NCBI GenBank assembly: GCA_021157505.1
Contig: JAGGWI010000189.1
Location: 1 to 11,898, forward strand
Length of the DNA stretch: 11,898 bases
Source: Desulfuromusa sp.
Lineage (GTDB): Bacteria; Desulfobacterota; Desulfuromonadia; Desulfuromonadales; Geopsychrobacteraceae
Reading direction: 5' to 3'
Shown: piece after piece, positions 1 to 6,395 of the stretch
Numbering within the stretch: the first letter of the stretch is position 1
Layout of the letters: every line of letters begins with the position of its first letter
Position numbers and translations under genes: made by a program
The notes under the pieces: model-generated
What the model was told of the DNA's origin: nothing
What the model saw: the letters and a program-made list of their open reading frames with translations, nothing else
Database searches by the model: none

Positions 1-140
1 ATATAGCAAGTATTAAACTTGATTTCTTGAAATTAGCAGAATTATTGTTAGTTTGTTGTTGATGAAGAAAGCCCCAGCACACGTAAACAGGCTAAAGCCT
101 ATTTTATTTTGGCATGGGTGAAGATGAAAACCCTGGCCTC
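1..140. other. Left-edge intergenic sequence, no gene recognised
   Basis: AT-rich sequence with no credible coding region on either strand. The one open frame here (minus strand, about 13-219) runs through the adjacent insertion element and resembles no family I know. A small AGGC-TAAA-GCCT stem at 89-100 followed by ATTTTATTTT could be a weak plus-strand terminator for a gene outside the window, but a 4-bp stem is not convincing. Confidence 0.5.
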
Positions 141-144
141 CTAG

Positions 145-305
145 GAGGCTGTCGGACACTCCATGAACTGGCTGCAAATCCGTTTGTTTGGCCCAGTTTT
201 TAGCTCCTTTTTGCCCCATAGCTATGGCTATGAGCCTGCAAACGAGTTAAAAACTGTTCTCAAACCTCCAAATTTTCGCTTCAGTCCGTATAGCCCGACA
301 GTCTC
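145..305. mobile_element. 161-bp MITE-like element with CTAG target duplication
   Basis: Its ends are imperfect inverted repeats: GAGGCTGTCGGAC at 145-157 and the complement of GAGACTGTCGGGC at 293-305, 11 of 13 matching. It is flanked on both sides by CTAG (141-144 and 306-309), read as a 4-bp target-site duplication. Because CTAG is its own complement, it could instead be the outermost part of the terminal repeat. There is no transposase and no plausible coding content, so the element would be non-autonomous and mobilised in trans. The right-hand CTAG contains the TAG stop codon of the EamA transporter gene, so insertion happened exactly at that stop codon and left it intact. It is unrelated in sequence to the 140-bp elements at 1401 and 2164, but shares their YTAR target preference. 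Confidence 0.6.
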
Positions 306-1166
306 CTAGACAAGAGACAATAAAATGATCGAGCAAGCTGCCGCCACTACTGCCGCTACTTTTCGATGAGTGATTTTTTCCATCCCTAATGTTACGGACA
401 GAATGAGGGCGAGGACAAAGCTCATATTTGCAATCGGAATAATTGTACTGGCCTGACCCCGCTCAATAGCGAGCAGAAGAAAATTAACAATACAAAAAAC
501 CAGCACCCCTGACAGCAGTGAATAAGTCATTTTTTTTCTTGTAAGTCGCAACCGCTTTTCACGCAAGAGGGCATACCCTGCTCCTCCGACCACCCAACAG
601 AGCGCGCCAATAATAAGCATGGGTTGAATCTCGGCACCATTAAGTAATCCGGCTTTGGAGGTGACTCCATAGAGGGCTCGAAATATGGCAGCAACGACCG
701 CTAAGGAGAAGTAAAAGACAAAATTTCGTTTATCTGTTGGGCTTTGACTGTCTCGTTGATATAGAAGGAAGACGGCCAGCAAACCCACCACAATTCCCAA
801 CCCTTTACTAAAACCAAGTGATTCATCCAGAAACAATAAAGACAGAACGACAACCACGACAGTATTCAGTCGGTAAATAGTGGAGCCAAGGCTTGCGTCG
901 ATATGTGTCAGGCTTTCGAGGAGTAGCAGGTTGGAAGTGGTCAACAAGAGTCCTGCGGCCAGACCATAACCTAGCGTGACTGCCGTAAATTGAGGTTCCA
1001 ACCCACGTATAATGGAGGTCGAAGCCTGCAAGACAAACCAGACCAAACCAATACCAAGAATGTAAGCGCCCCGTGACCGATCCTTGGCTGCATAACGTTT
1101 AAATACAACGTCATTTACTCCAGCAAATGCCAGGCTCAGTAAAGCAAAGAAAACAGCAGGTGACAT
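306..1166 (-). CDS. DMT superfamily (EamA-type) transporter
   Basis: This 286-residue, very hydrophobic protein has about ten predicted membrane spans in two similar halves, the usual size and layout of EamA/drug-metabolite transporters. The first half contains the conserved-looking stretch around residues 85-115 (TTSNLLLLESLTHIDASLGS, then a span ending LFLDESLG). The second half has the matching IIPIANMSFVLALILSVTLG and a C-terminal span after EKITHRKVAA. Members export or import small metabolites, amino acids or nucleotide sugars, and the substrate cannot be read from sequence. It lies 374 bases downstream of the LolA-like gene on the same strand and probably has its own promoter. The ribosome site before the ATG is weak (GGGTAGAGA). 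The TAG stop sits inside the CTAG repeat bordering the 161-bp element. It is complete with no sign of damage. Confidence 0.85.
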   Translation of the reverse strand: MSPAVFFALLSLAFAGVNDVVFKRYAAKDRSRGAYILGIGLVWFVLQASTSIIRGLEPQFTAVTLGYGLAAGLLLTTSNLLLLESLTHIDASLGSTIYRLNTVVVVVLSLLFLDESLGFSKGLGIVVGLLAVFLLYQRDSQSPTDKRNFVFYFSLAVVAAIFRALYGVTSKAGLLNGAEIQPMLIIGALCWVVGGAGYALLREKRLRLTRKKMTYSLLSGVLVFCIVNFLLLAIERGQASTIIPIANMSFVLALILSVTLGMEKITHRKVAAVVAAACSIILLSLV

Positions 1167-1396
1167 TCTCTACCCAAATAGAAATGAAAGAAGAAATTTA
1201 CTACCTGTATATCAGAACAGGTCATCCTGTTTCAGATCAGGTCGTTCAAGGTTGTAATGGTTCTGGCATCATAGCAACCCCCTTATCTATCGTGCCATTG
1301 GCGCTAACAGCAGTCAATGACGATACTAATATTGGTTGCAGAGACAGCTGAACTCACCATAAATGTGAGAATATTGAAAGCAGGACGTGTCATTGA
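1167..1396. other. Intergenic region upstream of the EamA transporter
   Basis: Together with the element at 1401-1540, this makes up a 374-base gap between genes. No coding sequence is convincing. The one visible structure is a short inverted repeat, AACAGG-TCAT-CCTGTT (1216-1231), with further CCTG/CAGG half-sites around it at 1204 and 1237. It lies about 50 bases upstream of the minus-strand transporter start and could be an operator, though it is too short to be sure. Sequence left of 1397 would have directly followed the LolA-like stop codon before the element inserted. Confidence 0.4.
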
Positions 1397-1400
1397 CTAA

Positions 1401-1540
1401 CAGGCTGTTGAAAAACTATCTGCGTCGCGATTGCTGGGTTGAAAATTGTCTCAAAATGCTCATTTACTGGGTGTAAACTGCACTTTTTCGACAATTTTTG
1501 CCTTGCACTCGCTGCCTCGAAAACGTTTTTCAACACCCTG
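1401..1540 (-). mobile_element. 140-bp MITE-like element, copy 1
   Basis: The ends match as inverted repeats in 15 of the first 16 bases (CAGGCTGTTGAAAAAC on the left; complement of CAGGGTGTTGAAAAAC on the right). Identical CTAA flanks at 1397-1400 and 1541-1544 form a 4-bp target-site duplication. An internal inverted repeat, AAAATTGTC (1442-1450) with GACAATTTT (1490-1498), would let the transcript fold. It is about 94% identical (8 differences, no gaps) to the copy at 2164-2303, in the same orientation. No transposase is encoded. On the minus strand the right-hand repeat reads TTAG, whose TAG is the stop codon of the LolA-like gene. The strand given is that of the surrounding genes. I do not assign it to a transposase family. 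The YTAR-type 4-bp target resembles that described for some IS5-family elements, but the ends alone do not prove it. Confidence 0.85.
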
Positions 1541-2317
1541 CTAAAGGTTGAAAATTTCTGCAAAGTTCGGGTTGATAATCAGATCATCAAGAAACAGCCC
1601 TTCAATTAATTGGTTCGCATTGTCGTAAGATTCGACAATCCTGGGGAGTTTCAGCCTGGTATCCAGCCATAACAGGTAGCGGTGAACTCCATCGACAAGA
1701 ACATTTTCCTTCCCGATAATCTCTAGCACCACCATGGTATTTTGCTGTACCGTTTCCTCTCGCAGGACTTTCAGGGACCCTGATTGAGCAAGTTTCTGTG
1801 CATTTTTCAGTAAAACACCGATGTCGGATTCATCCACACGGTGTCCTCTAGGGCTGAGGACCAGTTTTGCCGTAGGTTTCATGTTGAAAGTCATCGATTT
1901 GATGAATCCGAAAGGGCGTAATTGAACTTTGCCGGTATCCGACCGATAGACGATGGCAGCACCCTTGTGAGGCTTGATGAAATCCATGCGCACGTATCCT
2001 GGCTTTTTATAGCGATAGGTGATGATCTGCTCCGCTTCACCATAGGAACGCAGAGTGGTGGAATAACTTGAGAGTGCTTGAAATTGTTCATCAGCTTGTT
2101 GGAGGGGGTTGGCAGCTGCCATGGCTGGGGAAATAGCCAGCCAAAAGAGAAGAACCAGTTTAACAGGTTGTTGAAAAATTATCTGCGTTGCGATTGCTGT
2201 GTTGAAAATTGTCTCAAAATGCTCATTTACTGGGTGTAAACTGCGCTTTTTCGATAATTTTCGCCTTGCACTCGCTGCCTCGAAAACGTTTTTAAACACC
2301 CTGTTAAAGAGCGGCAT
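1541..2317 (-). CDS. LolA-like exported protein with element-extended signal peptide
   Basis: The mature part (about residues 70-258) resembles the LolA-like/DUF1571 group of periplasmic outer-membrane-lipoprotein-sorting proteins. It starts ANPLQQADEQFQAL, contains YRYKKPGYVRMDFIKPHKGA and ends with a strand-rich region including DNANQLIEGLFLDD. These proteins form a half-barrel that holds lipid or lipoprotein acyl chains, and the exact ligand here is unknown. I chose ATG 2317, which overlaps the SRPBCC gene by 14 bases. Residues 1-4 (MPLF) lie before the 140-bp element, residues 5-52 come from the 144-bp net insertion, and residues 53 onward (KLVLLFWLAIS..AMA) are the signal-peptide core. 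Apart from a GTG seven codons in, there is no ATG, GTG or TTG start between 2317 and the signal core. ATG 2350 is an alternative. Whether the long n-region still supports export is unknown, and the gene may be functionally impaired. The TAG stop lies in the target repeat of element copy 1. Confidence 0.7.
   Translation of the reverse strand: MPLFNRVFKNVFEAASARRKLSKKRSLHPVNEHFETIFNTAIATQIIFQQPVKLVLLFWLAISPAMAAANPLQQADEQFQALSSYSTTLRSYGEAEQIITYRYKKPGYVRMDFIKPHKGAAIVYRSDTGKVQLRPFGFIKSMTFNMKPTAKLVLSPRGHRVDESDIGVLLKNAQKLAQSGSLKVLREETVQQNTMVVLEIIGKENVLVDGVHRYLLWLDTRLKLPRIVESYDNANQLIEGLFLDDLIINPNFAEIFNL
2164..2303 (-). mobile_element. 140-bp MITE-like element, copy 2, inserted in a signal-peptide region
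   Basis: This is the same element as 1401-1540, about 94% identical and equal in length. Its ends are CAGGTTGTTGAAAAAT and the complement of CAGGGTGTTTAAAAAC (13 of 16 matching), and it is flanked by TTAA at 2160-2163 and 2304-2307. The left flank, on the minus strand, holds the TAA stop of the SRPBCC gene. The element has no stop codon in the frame of the LolA-like gene on the minus strand, so 140 bp plus one 4-bp repeat adds exactly 48 codons. Deleting it joins ATGCCGCTCT to TTAAACTGG and gives an uninterrupted signal peptide starting MPLFKLVLLFWLAIS. This is strong internal evidence that the element, and not an old gene sequence, is the newcomer. Its ends are more diverged from each other than those of copy 1, so it may be the older insertion. 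Confidence 0.87.
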
Positions 2318-2777
2318 GACGCACTCGCTTGCGCATGTTTTTGACGGCATATCTCATGGCGAAATCATGATTCCAGATAAAAATCTTATGGAAAAGTCGC
2401 CATTGACTCAAGTGATTGAGCCAGGGGGGAATCAGGACGACATTCCAGTGGAAGGTGGCCTTGGTGATGCCATTATCCTCATCAAAAAAAGTGATCCCGG
2501 TCCCTTCAAGATCACCACTGGCAGTCATTTCGATTCGGGAAAAAGGGATACAGCGGGTGACGTGGGTCTGGAACTGCAGTGAATATGGCAGAAAGCCCTT
2601 GATCCTGTAATGAATGTTCGAGTTTTCCTGTAGTCTGGGTTCGCCCCCTTCTATGACAGTATTGCTGATACACGGCCACCATTCTGGATATGCCTTAACG
2701 TTGACTGTGACATCCCATACGGCTTTTATTGGGGCCTGAAAGGTGCATTTCGTAACCAGGTTGAATTCTTTGTGCAT
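2304..2777 (-). CDS. SRPBCC (START/Bet v1-like) family protein
   Basis: This 157-residue cytoplasmic-looking protein has the pattern of polyketide-cyclase/dehydrase-type SRPBCC domains. It has an opening strand (NLVTKCTFQAPIKAVWDVTVN), the typical YPEWWPCISN loop at residues 30-40, a run of strands (NIHYRIKGFLPYSLQFQTHV, SRIEMTASGDLEGTGITFF, TKATFHWNVV) and a long C-terminal helix (about 125-153) ending in a basic stretch. The fold forms a deep hydrophobic pocket for lipids or other apolar ligands, and no enzymatic role can be assigned. Only a poor ribosome site precedes the ATG. The gene overlaps the start of the LolA-like gene by 14 bases, suggesting translational coupling and a shared ligand-handling role. 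Its TAA stop lies in the TTAA repeat at the border of the 140-bp element and was preserved by the insertion. Confidence 0.75.
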   Translation of the reverse strand: MHKEFNLVTKCTFQAPIKAVWDVTVNVKAYPEWWPCISNTVIEGGEPRLQENSNIHYRIKGFLPYSLQFQTHVTRCIPFSRIEMTASGDLEGTGITFFDEDNGITKATFHWNVVLIPPWLNHLSQWRLFHKIFIWNHDFAMRYAVKNMRKRVRHAAL

Positions 2778-2815
2778 AAAATAACGATACTTTATTTTTC
2801 ATATGAATAACAGTG

Positions 2816-2847
2816 CTAGTGTCATGATTAACCAAACGGGACACTAG
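2816..2847. promoter_or_regulatory. Inverted repeat upstream of the SRPBCC gene, possible operator
   Basis: CTAGTGTC at 2816-2823 and GACACTAG at 2840-2847 are perfect 8-bp inverted arms separated by 16 bases. A second, overlapping pair, GTCATGA (2821-2827) and TCATGAC (2853-2859), lies alongside. The arms sit 39 to 70 bases upstream of the SRPBCC start codon on the minus strand, where a promoter would be expected. This may be a repressor operator for the SRPBCC/LolA-like pair. There is no T-rich tail to suggest a terminator for the b5 gene. Confidence 0.3.
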
Positions 2848-2930
2848 TTGATTCATGACCCCGGCAATCAGGCACATCTTTGATTCTGAGTTTTTTACAG
2901 TGTCTGTCAGATCAACTCTGATGACACCAG

Positions 2931-3254
2931 TTAAAGCATAAAAGTGGCAATCATCAGCAAAGCCACAAAAGCCATAATGATGATTGATAACAGGGGGATT
3001 CCGGTCGTCGGTTGTGGCTTTCCAGCCACCTTCCTGTCAATTTTTCCAACCACTGGAAAGCGCTCAATCACAGTTCTCAGGTGGGGAGCCGATTTCAACT
3101 CTTCGGTCAGATCCTGCCCTGCTTGATGCCTCCCTTCATGTTGACCACCCTGCCAACGCTGACTGGTGCTGACATCATAGATGACACCACTGACAGCAAC
3201 ATAGGCTGCACGGCCATCACCACCATCGAATCTGGCCAGTTCTTCAATTGTCAT
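2931..3254 (-). CDS. Tail-anchored cytochrome b5-like haem-binding protein
   Basis: The N-terminal 75 residues are a compact cytochrome b5-type haem domain: MTIEELARFDG, YVAVSGVIYDVSTSQRW, then GGQHEGRHQAGQDLT and APHL. The bacterial version of this family has a GxHxGxHxAGxDLT segment instead of the HPGG of eukaryotic b5. H39 or H43 together with H58 are the likely axial haem ligands. After a proline/threonine linker, residues about 85-106 (GIPLLSIIIMAFVALLMIATFML) form a single C-terminal membrane span, so the haem domain is probably tethered to the inner membrane facing the cytoplasm. A good ribosome site (GGGAGG, 5 bases before ATG) supports the start. At 107 residues it is longer than the usual 70-80-residue soluble form only because of the tail. 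It lies 95 bases downstream of speA and 153 bases upstream of the SRPBCC gene. Electron-transfer or haem/steroid-binding roles are possible, and the partner is unknown. Confidence 0.8.
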   Translation of the reverse strand: MTIEELARFDGGDGRAAYVAVSGVIYDVSTSQRWQGGQHEGRHQAGQDLTEELKSAPHLRTVIERFPVVGKIDRKVAGKPQPTTGIPLLSIIIMAFVALLMIATFML

Positions 3255-3349
3255 CAGTTCCTCCCGTGAGGTTTAAGTTCTCGAACAGTCGTCTGTTGCT
3301 AGTAGCCTGTTGATGAGATGGTCTCCCCCCGCCTGTCACTTTAGACAGC

Positions 3350-5266
3350 TTATCGGCTTTTAAAATAAGTTTGACCATTCAATTGCGCTGAAAATTGCGT
3401 CAAAATCTGCTGGCGTTCAGCGACACTGATTCTCTTTTGTTTGACTGCCAGCTCGATTTTGTCACGAAATTCTTTATAAAAGGAAATTGGGTTATATTCC
3501 AGCATATTCAAGACTTCAGAAATTGTATCGCCCGATTGCTCCTCGATGATATCAAACCCACCGTCTTCATTGATCCGGATATTGATCACGTTGGTATCTC
3601 CGAAAAGATTGTGCAGGTCACCCAGGGTTTCCTGATAGGCACCCATCAAAAAAACTCCAAGAATATAATCTTCTCCCCGGTTGAGTGGGTGGACCGGTAA
3701 CGTCTTACTCTCTCCGCCCGCAAGGAGAAAACGGTCAAGTTTACCGTCACAATCACAAGTGAGATCCGAGATACTGGCATTTCGCTCAGGAAATTCGTCA
3801 AGGCGCTGAATTGGCATGATTGGAAACATCTGACCGATCGCCCAGGTATCTGGTAACGACTGAAAAACACTGAAATTTCCATAATAGATATCGGCTAAGA
3901 TGGGTTTCAGCTCGGATAGAGAGACAGGTATCTCTTCCAGTCGATCCAGACGCTCAGACAGAGTGTTAAAAATCGCCAGAACCAGGTTTTCTGCCAGGGC
4001 CCGCTCACGCAATCTGATGTCCCCGCTTTTGAACAGTTCTCTGATGCGGTCCCGATTTGTGAGTGCTTCCGTATAGCCACCAGTAAGATTGACTTCGGTT
4101 GCGTTTTTATAGAGTTTGTATTGTTGCTCAACCAATGGATGACAATTTTCTGGAGAGCTGCTCGGCAGTGTCATGGGCTCGTAGCGCATGACATTGAGGA
4201 TGTTAAACAGCAGAATTGAGGTGTGGGCAACGGTAGCGCGCCCTGACTCCGTAATGATAACAGGATGATCAATTTTATGGGGGGAGAGGGTCTCCTTGAT
4301 CGTTTCAACGATACAACGGCAATAGTCGCCTAAATTGTAATTGCGTGAATGGCTATGAAGCGATTGATTGCCGATGTAATCAACCGCCAGGCCGCCTCCC
4401 AGGTCCAGATATTTTAAGGGGATGTTTTCTGCTGCCAGGTCGGCATAAAAACGGCTGGCTTCTCTGACCGCAGTTCTGATTTCTGTTATATCGGGAATCT
4501 GAGAGCCGAGATGACAGTGTAACAGTTGTAGGCAATCAACCATTCCCGCCTGACGCAGTTCATCGACCGTTGCGATCAGTTGCGCTGTGCTGAGTCCAAA
4601 ACTGCTGCGATCACCGCTGGTTTCTGTCCAGAGTCCAGCAACTTTAGTGGATACTTTGATCCTCAGTCCAAGCAGGGGTCGAATTCCCAGTTTTTGGCTG
4701 CGTTCAATAATTAATGGTAATTCAATTGGTGATTCAATAACGAAGAAACATCGGTGTCCCAGTTTGTTTGCCCATAGTCCCAGGTCAATGAAATCCTGAT
4801 CCTTGTTGCCATTGCAGATCAACAGACCTGTTTCATTCAGTTTGGCTAAACACAGCAGCAGCTCTGCCTTACTCCCGGCTTCCAAGCCGTGACCACAGTC
4901 TGCACCAAAGTGGCTGATTTCTTCAATAACAGTGCGCTGCTGGTTGACTTTTACCGGGAAGACTCCGCTGTATGTTCCGGTGTATTCAGCGTCCTGGATA
5001 GCTTGCTGGAAGGTTTCATTGATTTCTGCGATACGAGCATCAAGTAGATTCTCAACTCGCAGCAACAGAGGTAGCTGGTGATCACGATCACGAGCACTCT
5101 GAATGATGTCGATCACCGGTATGGCAACTTTGCCGCCAGCAAAAGGGATGGTAATGTTGACTTCACCTTTTGCAGAAATTGAAAAATTACCCTCACCCCA
5201 CTGATTGATGCCATAAAGTGCAGTAGAGTCAGCAACGGACCACTTGTTCGCTGGTCGAGTCCTCAT
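3350..5266 (-). CDS. speA: Biosynthetic arginine decarboxylase
   Basis: SpeA is a PLP enzyme that converts arginine to agmatine and CO2, the first step of the agmatine route to putrescine and spermidine. The 638 residues match the usual length of bacterial SpeA. Visible features in order: YGINQWGEGNFSI near residue 18; the PLP lysine K106 in GVFPVKVNQQ; HCHLGSQIPD around 250-259; the phosphate-binding DLGGGLAVDY at 288-297; TESGRATVAH at 339-348; and the C-terminal active-site cysteine C504 in DLTCDCDGKLDRF. The start codon overlaps the speE stop (ATGA), with GGGAG 11 bases upstream inside speE, so the two are almost certainly co-transcribed and coupled. Agmatinase or agmatine deiminase, and SAM decarboxylase, are needed to complete the pathway but are not in this window. 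No clear terminator follows the gene. Confidence 0.97.
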   Translation of the reverse strand: MRTRPANKWSVADSTALYGINQWGEGNFSISAKGEVNITIPFAGGKVAIPVIDIIQSARDRDHQLPLLLRVENLLDARIAEINETFQQAIQDAEYTGTYSGVFPVKVNQQRTVIEEISHFGADCGHGLEAGSKAELLLCLAKLNETGLLICNGNKDQDFIDLGLWANKLGHRCFFVIESPIELPLIIERSQKLGIRPLLGLRIKVSTKVAGLWTETSGDRSSFGLSTAQLIATVDELRQAGMVDCLQLLHCHLGSQIPDITEIRTAVREASRFYADLAAENIPLKYLDLGGGLAVDYIGNQSLHSHSRNYNLGDYCRCIVETIKETLSPHKIDHPVIITESGRATVAHTSILLFNILNVMRYEPMTLPSSSPENCHPLVEQQYKLYKNATEVNLTGGYTEALTNRDRIRELFKSGDIRLRERALAENLVLAIFNTLSERLDRLEEIPVSLSELKPILADIYYGNFSVFQSLPDTWAIGQMFPIMPIQRLDEFPERNASISDLTCDCDGKLDRFLLAGGESKTLPVHPLNRGEDYILGVFLMGAYQETLGDLHNLFGDTNVINIRINEDGGFDIIEEQSGDTISEVLNMLEYNPISFYKEFRDKIELAVKQKRISVAERQQILTQFSAQLNGQTYFKSR

Positions 5267-6108
5267 TCAGCTATATTCTCCCGGGCAAAGGTTGGGAGCA
5301 TAAAGGCCCCAAGGTGTAAGTCCTCATTGTAGTAACGGCTGTGGAAGTTTCGACCGGCCGCACGATCATGATCGAAATCGGTGATCGGATGGTATTTTTT
5401 GCTGGCGAAGGCAAAGCTCCAGAACCCGCTTGGGTAGGTTGGAATGAATGCCTGATACATTTTGACCAAGGGGAAAACTGCCCGCAAATTCTGGTACATA
5501 CTTTTCTGGATTTCAGCATGATAAAAAGGTGATTCGCTCTGGGCGATCATGATCCCGTCAGCTTTTAAAGCTGAGAATACCAAGCGGTAGAAGTTCTCTT
5601 CAAATAAGCCGACCGCCGGACCGATCGGGTCAGTTGAATCAACCAGGATAATATCAAATTCATTTTGATGATCACGAATGTAGGCGATCCCGTCATCGAC
5701 ATGCAACTTGACTCGGGGATTATTTCCATCGATTTCAGAGGCCATCGAAGGGAGAAATTCGATAGATTTTTCAATCACCAGGCCGTCAATTTCACAGAGC
5801 ACCGCCAGTTCCACTTGCGGATGTTTCATTATCTCTCGAATCGTGCCACCATCGCCCCCGCCGATCACCAGAACCTTTTTCGGATTGGGGTGGGTGAACA
5901 GTGCCGGATGAACAATCATATCATGGTAGATGAATTCATCGCGTTCTGTCACCATCACCAGTCCGTCGAGGAGCATCATGCGGCCAAATTCAAGGGTTTC
6001 AATAATATCGAGTTGCTGAAACTTACTTTTACCAGAAAAAAGGGTTTTGGCTGCTTTTATGGTAATGCCTACGTTGTTGCTATGTTTTTCGGTGTACCAA
6101 AGATCCAT
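5263..6108 (-). CDS. speE: Spermidine synthase (polyamine aminopropyltransferase)
   Basis: SpeE transfers an aminopropyl group from decarboxylated S-adenosylmethionine to putrescine, giving spermidine and methylthioadenosine. The 281-residue length is standard. Visible motifs: ETLEFGRMMLLDG (37-49) and TERDEFIYHDM (54-64) in the N-terminal strand domain; the nucleotide-binding VLVIGGGDGGTIRE (79-92); CEID at 105-108; DDGIAYI at 138-144; and the catalytic VDSTDPIGPA with D157 and D160. The ATG at 6108 is preceded by AGAGGA at a good distance. It is the first gene of a two-gene polyamine operon with speA, overlapping by 4 bases. A promoter is expected in 6109-6206, but I cannot fix its boxes. 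Confidence 0.97.
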   Translation of the reverse strand: MDLWYTEKHSNNVGITIKAAKTLFSGKSKFQQLDIIETLEFGRMMLLDGLVMVTERDEFIYHDMIVHPALFTHPNPKKVLVIGGGDGGTIREIMKHPQVELAVLCEIDGLVIEKSIEFLPSMASEIDGNNPRVKLHVDDGIAYIRDHQNEFDIILVDSTDPIGPAVGLFEENFYRLVFSALKADGIMIAQSESPFYHAEIQKSMYQNLRAVFPLVKMYQAFIPTYPSGFWSFAFASKKYHPITDFDHDRAAGRNFHSRYYNEDLHLGAFMLPTFARENIAE

Positions 6109-6206
6109 AATTGATTCCTCTGAACAATATAAATATCCACATTTCTTCAGAATTTTATTTTCTGCTGATGAATTTTTTACCTTGCTGTAATAAACAAATC
6201 AAGTCT

Positions 6207-6333
6207 GATGGCGTCGCAAAAAGTCCGATCCACGATGTTGCTGCGTTTCTTCAGGATCTTGACCTGTTATATGCAGAGCTATATCCTTGTAAAAACACTT
6301 CGCTTTGCAGGGTGAATTTTTTGCTTAGCCATC
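6207..6333. repeat. Intergenic repeat-like sequence with imperfect inverted ends
   Basis: The left end reads GATGGCGTCGCAAAAAGTCC. The complement of the right end reads GATGGCTAAGCAAAAAATTC, giving matching GATGGC and GCAAAAA blocks separated by the same distance. Such ends are typical of small dispersed elements, and the wording of the left half looks like a common deltaproteobacterial intergenic repeat, which I cannot verify here. No target duplication is visible and the two ends are only partly complementary, so it may be a decayed copy. It fills most of the 287-base gap between the divergent speE and proC genes. The promoters of both would lie on either side of it. Confidence 0.35.
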
Positions 6334-6395
6334 GTCGCTTTTTATGAGTATTATCCGGACACTGTTACTTAGCAATGAAAATAAAGGGGTAAGAA

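Noticed and set aside
13..219. Minus-strand open frame of 68 codons at the left edge
   Set aside because: It runs across the border and body of the 161-bp element and looks like no known protein, so it is probably chance.
1127..1351. Plus-strand open frame of 74 codons overlapping the EamA start
   Set aside because: It overlaps a clear gene on the other strand, has low-quality composition and no recognisable domain.
1401..2303. Composite transposon carrying the LolA-like gene as cargo
   Set aside because: Each 140-bp copy has its own different 4-bp duplication (CTAA and TTAA). A composite unit would show one duplication at the outer ends only.
2161..2306. A 2-bp TA target duplication as in Tc1/IS630 elements
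   Set aside because: The identity extends to 4 bases at both copies (CTAA/CTAA and TTAA/TTAA), so a 4-bp duplication with CAGG...CCTG ends explains the data better.
2199..2582. Plus-strand open frame of 127 codons across the element and SRPBCC gene
   Set aside because: It is antisense to the SRPBCC gene and half of it is element sequence. It has no family resemblance and no ribosome site.
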